DNA of 64,000 nucleotides from Micractinium sp. NFX-FRZ. Lineage: Eukaryota; Chlorophyta; Trebouxiophyceae; Chlorellales; Chlorellaceae. Within the stretch, counting starts at the first letter, position 1. Each line of letters starts with the position of its first letter. Where the stretch lies: contig JAPTJF010000150.1 in assembly GCA_029339195.1 (NCBI GenBank), positions 1 to 64,000 of the forward strand, written 5' to 3'. The position numbers and the translations under genes were made by a program. Positions 45,122 to 64,000 of the stretch are shown here, piece by piece. The notes under the pieces were generated by a model that did not search any database, had not been told where the DNA came from, and saw only the letters and a program-made list of their open reading frames with translations.

Positions 45122-47630
45122 TTACATAGACTGAGCCTGCAGAGACAAGCAGCGGGCAGGGTGGCACGAGTTGTTTAGCGGACAGCAGAAGAGGCATGCA
45201 AGCAACGTCAGGCACAGTCCAGCATGTGCGCAGCCAGCAGGAAGGGCAGGCATTCTGGGGACGGACATGGCTAGGCGGAACCAACCAGCAGAACTGCGTA
45301 CAAGTGGACACGGCTGCTGCGAACAGTCACATCAAAGCAGGCAGCGTGAAGCGCCAGCGCAGCAACATCAGCACAGCAGGCAACTCACGGTGGTGTACAG
45401 CTCAGCAGAGATCTTCTCCAGCTGGCCCTTGACCGACAGGTCAATCTGGGTGGAGCCTGCGGCAGGGGCAGCATGGCAGGGGGGGGTGCCACGAGTCGGA
45501 CAACGACAGCTGTGCACAGTGCGCTGCGTGGGGGACAGGCCACTGTGGGTGGGGCCTGCGGCAGGAATGCACGGCAGGGGGGTGGTGTGCTGGGCCCATC
45601 CTCTCGGGGAGGCCGGCGTCCGCCCCTCTCCTCACCCCTCACCTCCGCATCAACCCTGTACACATGGATCGCCGTGCTCCACCCCAACCAGCCAGCAGGT
45701 TGGCATCCACCGTGGATCCGGCCACAGCAGCCTCCCAGGCCCCACATAGAGGCAGGAATCATGCTGTATGAGGCTCACCGTACTCGACCACGAACCCGGC
45801 CACCAGGTCGGCGTCCACCACCGGCTTCAGCTTGATGTTCTTGCTGCCAGTCAGCTCCTGCAGCTTCTTGGCAATCAGGAACTGCTGCTCCTGCTCCAGC
45901 TTGACGGCGGAGCGCAGCGTGGCCACCTGGAGGCACAGCGGGGCGCAGCAGGGCACAGCGTGAGCAAGCGATGGATGGGCAGGTTGGCTTCCGCGTCGCC
46001 GCACTGCTGAATGCTGTGCTTGTTTTGTTGTTGCTGCAGCGTGAGGGGATGCCAGTGTGTGCGACACGCCCGCGGCCTAGACTGTTGCTGCACTCGTGCC
46101 TGCAGCCACATGAGCCCACATGCTGCCACCACCAGCCGCCAGCTGCCGCCACCTGGCGCACCTGCGTGTCGGTCAGCACGCAGTAGCTCTTCTCAAACAC
46201 CTCGCAGATCTCCTCCAGGGCATCCACGCGGTTCTGCAGAGCAGGGCGGCGGGAGACAGGAGAGCAGGGCCGGGTGAGACGGGCGGGGCAGGGGCGGGAG
46301 GGCGCGGGGCGTGCAGGCGCATGATCAGCGCGTGCAGCCCCTGCCAGTGTCACCCCCCGACACAGCCTTGTTGCACACCCAGCAACCAGCTGCGTGCGCA
46401 CGTCACAATACCTCCCGTCGTCCACCCAGGCCCAGCACAGCGTGCCCAGCATGCCGAGCGCACCTGGTCGATGAGCAGGTTGAGGAAGTTGGTGGTGTAC
46501 TGCGAGAAGGAGGCCTCCTTGGCCAGCTGCTTCACCACATCCTTCTTCTTGGCCTCGTCAATCACGGGGTTGGACAGCAGCTCCTTCAGGCCCTGCAGGC
46601 AGGCAGGCAGGTGGGTATCGATGGATCGGTATGCTAGAGTTGTGTGCTGTGCGGAGCAGCCACAGGGTTGGGCAGCAGCTCCTTCAGGCCCTGCCTGCGG
46701 GTGGTGAAGGGACAGTGCATGCAATCATGAGCTGCGTCAGCTCCTGCATGCCTCACTTCCCCTGAACACAGTGGCCAGTGCATCCAGCATGAAGCACCCG
46801 CATATGACAGCGCAGCACCCGGCGTGCAGCACCCACCTCGTTGTCCTTGAGCACGGCGGCCAGGGCATCCACATCAGCGTGCACCGCCTCCAGGGAGTTG
46901 GTCTTGCGGGCCACCTCCACGAGGGCGTTGCCGTAGGGCGCGGCAGCGGCGGAGGCCTGCCGGAGGGGGCAAAGCAGAGCGCAGGCAGGTGAGGGCGGGG
47001 TGGCGGGTGCGCGCGCGCGGCACGTGGGCGGGTGCGCACGGCAGCCGCGAGGAGGATGAAGGGCACAGCCCGCTGTTGGTGCTGCAGCAGGAAGCATGCT
47101 GCTGGGTGCCGGTGTAGGATGGGTCTTCTGTTATGTGTGCCGGGGTAGCTGCAGCTGCAGCATTCAAACGACTGCTCGCAAGGCGGTGCTGCCGCACGTG
47201 GCTCCGCCTTTATGGCGGCGCCGCTGGCAGGCAGTGCTCTGGCGCTGGCCGCGCTGCCTCGCAGAAACCCCAGCGCTGCCATTGGATCCCGCGCGCTCCA
47301 TTGAGCCGGCGGGAAGCCTCGCCGGCTGCCCCGGCGCGAGGGAGGCGCTGGCTCAGGTGGACGCTTATCTGCTCTGCCGCCGCTCCAGCGCGCCTCGGGC
47401 TGCCTGCTAACTCCCACATTCTGCTCGTCGAGTCCGATGAAGCCTCCAGCGAGGCTTGGGGCGGTGCTGGCCTCAGCACAAAGCCCGGTGGGGATCAGGC
47501 TGGCCTCCTACAAGCGCCCGCCTAGTTGCTCACTCACCGCGTACACACGCACGCCGCTGCGACCAGCGCGGGCCGCACGAGGGCGGGCGGTGAAGGCCGC
47601 ACGGGCGCAGGTCAGCTGGGTGGCCACCAT
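45122..47630 (-). CDS. ATPD: Chloroplast ATP synthase delta chain, nuclear-encoded
   Basis: The delta subunit (OSCP homologue) caps CF1 and ties it to the peripheral stalk of the thylakoid ATP synthase. Seven exons join in phase: 47630-47538, 46956-46837, 46592-46464, 46233-46162, 45926-45779, 45456-45389 and 45136-45122, about 214 residues. MVATQLTCARAAFTARPRAARAGRSG is a typical plastid transit peptide. The mature N-terminal helical domain starts ASAAAAPYGNALVEVARK; KLKPVVDADLVAGFVVEYG and STQIDLSVKGQLEKI are the conserved C-terminal signature. The last four-residue exon (AQSM) is the least certain; read-through at 45389 would end a few residues later instead. Everything from intron 3 to the end lies in unit 2 of the duplication. 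This is the only copy with a promoter and 5' exons. It is divergent from the F-box gene. Confidence 0.92.
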
Positions 47631-48976
47631 TTCTGCTTGCTGCCTGCTGCAACACCGGGGCGAGGGACCTAGTGAAGGCCGGCGGCGACTCTGCCCGCTG
47701 GCGATGACCCCCTGCGCTGAGCTGGCCGATGACCCTGGCATGTGGAACTGCAAGGCGCTGCAGGCACCGATCGCCCCGTAAATTTGCACATCGCCGGTGT
47801 GCAGGGCTTGAGGGTGCAGGCGTGCCATCGGGCAACGCTCACCCGCCAACAGTGCCGGTCTGTTCGTGAGACTTGCCCGCGATGCTGAAAGGTCGGCAAC
47901 GCGATCACGCAGCATGCCAAGAATGACGCGAGCAACCCAGCCGCCATAGCAAGCAAGCCGCCATAACTAGCCGCCCGCCCACCCGCCGCTGGCCCGCCGC
48001 CGTCCGCCTGGACCCTTGGCAGCCGCCCATGCACCTGCTGCCTGGCTTTGCCCACCCCGATTGCTGGTGCACGATCTCCTTAGTGTTGATTATCAGGCAG
48101 GCATGGGCACAAGGCCCCCATGTTGTGAATGGCGGCTGGGCAAATGCCGGCAGTGGTGTGGCAAGCCCTGGCAGCGGTGCTCCGTGCCAGCTGCAATTGG
48201 GCAGCGGCAACTCAAACTGAACACAGGGCTACAAGTGATACGTAGTGGAGTTGAGTTTCCACCGGTTGGCTGTGCAGAACATACCCAGCTGCTCTGCTGC
48301 TCCGCATCTGCTACAGGCGGGGCGGGGCAGGTGGGCTGGCGGGGTGCCAGCAGCACGGGCAGCTGAGCCCAAGCCATCAACCTGGTGCAGCCCCCACCTC
48401 CTGTCGCACCTGCACTGCTGTACTCATCCACCAGCGGGGCCCACCCTTCAGGGCGGCAGGCGCTCGTGCACGCATCCCGCAGCCGCCGCTCACTTGCACT
48501 ACTGCACATGCACACCCCACGTGCATGCGCACAGCACGAGCGTGTGCGGCTGTGCACCTGCTGCCTCTGGCGCAGGCGAGGGTGGGCGATGGCGTGAAGG
48601 CCTCTATATTATCAAACGACATGCCTATGCCGGTTGGACCAAACGCAGCCAAACGTGTGCTGCTGCTCAAGCACTCCACTGCTGCAGCAAGCGGTGTAGG
48701 CGCTCAGCGGCGGTCATACACGGAAGGCCACCGCCACCAAGAAGGGCTGCCGCCTGAGATGTATCATGCATTGATCCCTTGCTGGATGGATGGAAGACAA
48801 CAGAAGGATGTGTGCTGGCTGCACAGCAGTAGGTGCTTGTGCGGATCATATGCAAGGGAGTGAGTTGCCTGGTAAAATCAATCTGCTGCCGGCGGCCGCT
48901 GCTGCCCACCTGGCACCATGCTCCTGGAGATACAGGCGAGTCCTCCCCATAGGAGCCACGATTATAACGATACAAA
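47631..48976. other. Divergent intergenic region, atpD / F-box-LRR
   Basis: About 1.35 kb between two start codons on opposite strands, expected to hold both promoters. ORFs here (for example minus 48093-48557) have no family features. No firm promoter element identified. Confidence 0.45.
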
Positions 48977-51521
48977 ATGACCGATCAGCACGCAGGAGCG
49001 CACGTAAAGGCGCCTCGCCTCCACTTCCACTGGCAGTCGTCGGCCAGCACGTCCCACAACCACACCTCAATCGGCGACCTTCCAGAGCTGTTGTTGGCTC
49101 GTGTGCTTGCACAGGCCGGCCGAGCGGAGGGGTGCGTTGCTTCCGCCCCGCTGCTTCCACCCGCCTCTGCCGCTGTTGCCGCCGCCGCCGTTGCTTCTCG
49201 TGGCACAGGCCAGGAAATTGTAACCGCACTTGCGCATGTGATGCAGCAGCTGATCCGTTGGCGGTGGAATGCCAATTTGGTGCTACCCACAACCAAATTC
49301 AGTACTTTGCTGATGTTAAGGCCGTCCTGTCCCTTACACTTGCCGGCGTGCAGGCGCTCCATCCATCTGGTGTGCAAGCGCTGGCTGCGCGTGTTCTACT
49401 CCCAGCCAGAGCTGTGGAGCAGTGTGGTGCTTGCAATGCCGTATGAGGTCGCCTACGGGAGCAGCCGTGATCAGAGCGACGCCTGGTTTGCAAGCACCCA
49501 TGCCCGCCTGCAGCGCTGCGGGCACCTGGTGGAGCACCTGCGCCTGGGCGATGCTTACCGCATACAGCAGACCGGCGCCGACAGCCAGTGGGGCTGGCAG
49601 CTGGCAGACCTGCTGCACTGCCTGCCGCCTCCCACGGCAGCAGCGCCCAATGGGAGCGGCAGCAGCGCCGGCGGCAGGCTGGCCTCGCTGCTGCTAGAGT
49701 TCCAGCCCGAGCAGCGAGCACCGCTGCCCGCAGGGGTGCTCCCCTGGCTGCAGCGGCAGACGCGCCTCACCCGCCTGACCCTCACGGTCGGCAGCATGCC
49801 GCCCAGCACGCCAGGCGCGCTGCGCCAGCTGCAGCAGCTGCTCGACTTGCAGCTCAAGTGTCGCCACGTGCCAGAGGGCCTGCTGGGCGGCGCCCTGCTG
49901 CACCTGCGCCAGCTCACCCGCCTGCACCTGGAAGCAGACGCGCTCCCCGCGGCCGTGTCCCAGCTGACATGCCTGCACGCGCTGCAAAAGCTGGCCCTTG
50001 CCGAGGAGGAGATACAGTCCTTGGAAGCTCTCGTGCTGCCGGCGCCGGCAGCATTTATGCAGCTGAGCACATGCAGGCTGACATCCGCTGCAGGGCGGCT
50101 GCGTGTGAGACCCGCTGGTGCACCCAACCCCATGCATGCCCGCACGCCTGCTTGCAGTGAGGGCAACAGTCATATGCCTGCTGCATGTGGCTGCTGTGCT
50201 CCTTGGCATGCATTTTGCCGTGTCCCCCTGCTCTGTGGCCGGCACCAGCGGCCTGCCCTTGCCGCGGTGCGCTGAGTGCTATGTGACTGCTGCATCTGCG
50301 CTCGAGTGAGTGATCTGCCGGTGGTCAGTGGGTTGGTCATGCTGACTCCTCATGCGCCTGCTCCCGCCGACCCGCCTGCCCTCGCCCTTACAGCTCTCCC
50401 TGGCTGCACTTGCCTCGTTGCCAAACAGCGAACCCAAACCCCGCTGCCCTGTGCCTCCCAGGTGGACGGCACAGCATGCCGGCTGAGGCATTGCCATGTA
50501 AGCGTGACGCCTGTGGGCAGCGGCGCCAGCGGCAGCGCCTCCCCTGCTTCGCCAGGGGCAGTGGAGGGCGCCGTGGCACTATCAAGCCGTGCAGAGCTGG
50601 GCCCACTGCCGCCGCTGCTGGCCGCCATGCTGCCTGCGCACGTGCCGCTGTGCGCCCTGCGGCTCAGCGACGCCATCCTGGCGCCAGCTGTCCTCCAGGA
50701 CTGCCCCCGCCTGGCCAGCCTCACCCGCCTGACTCTGGCCCAGTGTGAGGGGTTTGCCGACAGCGGCATTGGCGCCCCGCTCGACGCGCTGCTGGAGCAG
50801 GCGCCGCGGCTGGCCAGCCTAACCTTGGACCGCTGCCTGGACGAGGACGACGATGGCGAGCTGCCGGCGTGCCTGCTGGGCTCCCAGGGCCTGCGCCACA
50901 TCAGCTTGCCTGGCAACTACCTCCTCTCCCTGGCTGAGGGGGCGTACCTGGGCACATGTGCGCTGATGGAGGGGAAAGCATGACGTGCATGCTGTGCCCA
51001 GCCTGCTGTGCAGCGTACCGCTGTGGGCGGCAGCTTGGTGTGTGGCCGCAGCGCGCATGTGCCGCCCGCCGGGTGCCACAGAGTTGGATGTGGAAGCACG
51101 CCGCCAGTGCAGCCCCAGCATGCTGTGATGTAAACGTGTATCCACTTCACCCCACCCCACTGCTGGAGTGCCACTGACACAACACTCTCGGAATCGCCTG
51201 CTCCTCAACGCAACGCGCCATCACTTGTTTGCAGGCCTCGAGAGCTTGGACCTGTCGGCGAATGCCTTGGAGGCTATCCCGGACGCCCTGGCCGCCGCCA
51301 CCAGCCTGACAAGGTTGGACATGTCGGACAATGCCGACGTCGTGCTGACGACGTTCGACGTGGAGGGCGTGCTGGCGCGCCTGCCGCGCCTGCAGCAGCT
51401 CACGCTGGATGGCGCCTATGCCAGCCTGACTGCCCTCATGCAGTTGGCCCGAGCACTGCCGCAGCTCGGGGTGGATTTGAAGGGCGGCAGCGACGTGATC
51501 AAGCTCACTGGCAACTGGTAG
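48977..51521 (+). CDS. F-box protein with leucine-rich repeats
   Basis: F-box/LRR proteins are substrate receptors of SCF ubiquitin ligases: the F-box binds SKP1 and the LRRs bind the target. Four exons (48977-49131, 49354-50104, 50462-50957, 51235-51521) join in frame to 562 residues. The F-box is split by intron 1: IGDLPELLLARVLAQAG, then HLVCKRWLRVFYSQPELW. Repeats follow, such as TRLTRLTLTVGSMPP, LTRLHLEADALP, LTRLTLAQCEGFADSG, LESLDLSANALEAIP and TSLTRLDMSDNADV. The exon 3-4 junction inside YLGTCLESLDLSANAL was chosen because it rebuilds a good LRR. The substrate is unknown. It ends GGSDVIKLTGNW, and a TGTAA follows. Confidence 0.85.
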
Positions 51522-51703
51522 GGAAGCAGGGGTGATGGCGGGCGAGGCATGCCTGGCGCTGCCGGGCAGCTGCCACTTTGGACTTGACAAACGTTGTTGT
51601 CCCACCCGGCATGGTTGATCCACTGTACCTGCCTGAAAGTGTTCGACCGCCCAGCCGCCCACCCCAGAGCCTTCCCGCCTCAGTGCCCTCCGTTGTACTT
51701 GCC

Positions 51704-51708
51704 TGTAA
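51704..51708 (+). terminator. Putative polyadenylation signal TGTAA (F-box-LRR)
   Basis: TGTAA about 180 bases past the stop at 51521. Confidence 0.45.
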
Positions 51709-51825
51709 TTGCATCGCAGTGTTCACCCACCCACCCACCCGCCCCTTTCAGTCCAGAGCCTTCCCGCCCCTTTTCAATGTCTTTCATGCCTGTACCCACA
51801 GCTTCCAGAGGAACAGCAGTGCCGC

Positions 51826-51830
51826 TTACA
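51826..51830 (-). terminator. Putative polyadenylation signal TGTAA (AK-HSDH)
   Basis: TGTAA on the minus strand about 435 bases past the AK-HSDH stop. Confidence 0.35.
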
Positions 51831-52263
51831 AGCAGGCTGGCTAGGCAGCGGGCTCACTGGGCGGGGGGCGCAGCAGAGCAGCGACGGACAAACACACACA
51901 CGACGTGCAAGTGCAGCCCTGGGCAGGGTGGGGCTGGAAGAGAGGGCATGTATAATGGCATGCATCTCCAGCAAAAGAGGAAGGGGGAGGGAGGCTAGCT
52001 GGGAATCGGCAGTCCAGAGGAAGGGGCTGGGACACGGGGAGGTGAAGCGGGAATGTTGATATCAAGTGGCAGGGCAGGGAGGCTTCAACGGAAGGGGACA
52101 CCAAGCAGGGGGCAGGCAGGCGCATGCACCCAAGGGCAGGCGCCCCGCAACCCCAATTGCTGCAGCGGCTGCTGCGGCGGCTGCCGGTGCTGCTGCTCGG
52201 GCAGGTTGGCGGGCAACTGCAGGCGCGGATGCACCCTTAGGATGCGCCCAAGTAGGTGCGCCC

Positions 52264-63478
<11,215 letters not shown>

Positions 63479-63783
63479 GCTGCCAGGCAACCGGTCTCCT
63501 GCTGGGCTGGACCCTATCACCAGGTGGTGCGCCCTCTGTCTCCCCGCTGTGGTTGCAGGCCGAAACCCTATCAAAGAGCGCGGCAAAGGGCGAGGCCGGT
63601 CGAGTGGGCACCATGCATGCCACATCACCACCCCAAGTGTCCACACCCGCCTTGCACAGAGCCAGGTTGCCATGTTTACAGCAGGGGAAGTGCCAGGAAC
63701 CACATTGTACAGGCGAGAGTACACACCGGGGGTAGAAGAGTGCATTATATCAGCAACAGGGGAATGAAATGGGAGTGCGTGAA
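63479..63783. other. Intergenic spacer upstream of AK-HSDH
   Basis: About 300 bp between the stop of the next minus-strand gene and the AK-HSDH start. It should hold that gene's 3' UTR and the AK-HSDH promoter. The frame of exon 1 is open through it, so an earlier start is possible. A TATAAT on the minus strand at about 63744-63750 is a weak TATA candidate. Confidence 0.45.
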
Positions 63784-64000
63784 TCAGATGTTGAGGAGGC
63801 CAGCGGTGAGGTCGGCATCGCCGCCGCCGCCTGCACCGCCTGCTGGCGGCCCCACCTGCGGCCTCAGCTGCTGCTTGCTGGGGTGCAGCTCCTGTAGGGA
63901 CTGCTTGGCTGCCTCACACGCCGCCTCCAGCTGCCTGCCCCGCTCCGCCTCTGCCTGCCGCGCCTTGAGCAGCGCTTGCACCCGCAGCTCCTCCTCCTCC
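63784..64000 (-). CDS. C-terminal end of a coiled-coil protein (partial at right edge)
   Basis: Not recognised. About 71 residues in frame to a TGA at 63784. An E/R/Q-rich helix (LRVQALLKARQAEAERGRQ, then LEAACEAAKQSLQEL) predicts a coiled coil. It is followed by a G/P-rich linker and the ending DADLTAGLLNI. The gene continues past the right edge. It lies upstream of AK-HSDH on the same strand. Confidence 0.6.
   Translation of the reverse strand, partial: EEEELRVQALLKARQAEAERGRQLEAACEAAKQSLQELHPSKQQLRPQVGPPAGGAGGGGDADLTAGLLNI

Larger units (their letters stand above)
40689..46461. repeat. Tandem duplication, unit 2 (5773 bp)
   Basis: Second direct copy, abutting unit 1. Its right end falls 2 bases inside atpD intron 3, after which unique sequence continues into the intact atpD 5' exons. 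At the junction, unit-1 end CCGAGCGC is followed by unit start GGCGGCGCTG with no shared bases. Confidence 0.95.
51522..52263. other. Convergent intergenic region, F-box-LRR / AK-HSDH
   Basis: Holds two 3' UTRs, with TGTAA on the plus strand at 51704 and on the minus strand at 51830-51826. A short GGATGCGCCC repeat lies near 52230-52275. No gene seen. Confidence 0.5.

Noticed and set aside
48093..48763. ORFs between atpD and the F-box gene as small genes
   Set aside because: Frames on both strands overlap, with no recognisable features; the region is better read as a divergent promoter.

Overview
This window looks like nuclear DNA of a green alga, most likely a trebouxiophyte such as Chlorella or a relative. 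The sequence is GC-rich, its genes are split by many short GT-AG introns (usually GTGNG donors with pyrimidine-CTGCAG acceptors), and several proteins carry (CAG)n-encoded glutamine runs. TGTAA, the chlorophyte polyadenylation signal, follows several stop codons. A nuclear gene for the chloroplast ATP synthase delta chain and a plant-type fused aspartokinase-homoserine dehydrogenase are both present. I found no bacterial operons, CRISPR arrays or tRNA/rRNA genes. Gene models were built by hand from ORF pieces, splice sites and phase matching; in most multi-exon genes every junction I checked keeps the reading frame.

Layout: (1) 1-1.7 kb, minus: N-terminal part of a SKI2-like RNA helicase that runs off the left edge. 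(2) 2.1-7.0 kb, minus: a GT90/CAP10 glycosyltransferase with a type II membrane anchor. (3) 9.0-17.9 kb, plus: three tandem paralogues of an unrecognised family, called WHR-A, -B and -C here, with tryptophans spaced exactly 11 residues apart and a shared C-terminal D-x-W-L-D ending. (4) 18.8-26.2 kb, minus: a 16-exon cytochrome P450. (5) 26.8-35.5 kb, plus: a 16-exon, about 1551-residue predicted type I membrane protein that I cannot assign to a family. (6) 34.9-46.5 kb: a 5773-bp direct tandem duplication, apparently identical in both units, holding two whole glutaredoxin genes plus a broken copy of each flanking gene. (7) 45.1-47.6 kb, minus: the intact ATP synthase delta gene. (8) 49.0-51.5 kb, plus: an F-box/LRR protein. 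(9) 52.3-63.5 kb, minus: a 23-exon AK-HSDH. (10) 63.8-64.0 kb, minus: the 3' end of another gene.

The genes are ordinary eukaryotic neighbours and do not form a pathway. Three things stand out: the WHR trio; the fresh tandem duplication with breakpoints inside two genes; and a recurring pattern in the minus-strand multi-exon genes, where short segments spanning an exon-intron boundary have been tandemly copied into the adjoining intron, often two to four times. That pattern looks like introns growing by local duplication of their own splice sites.
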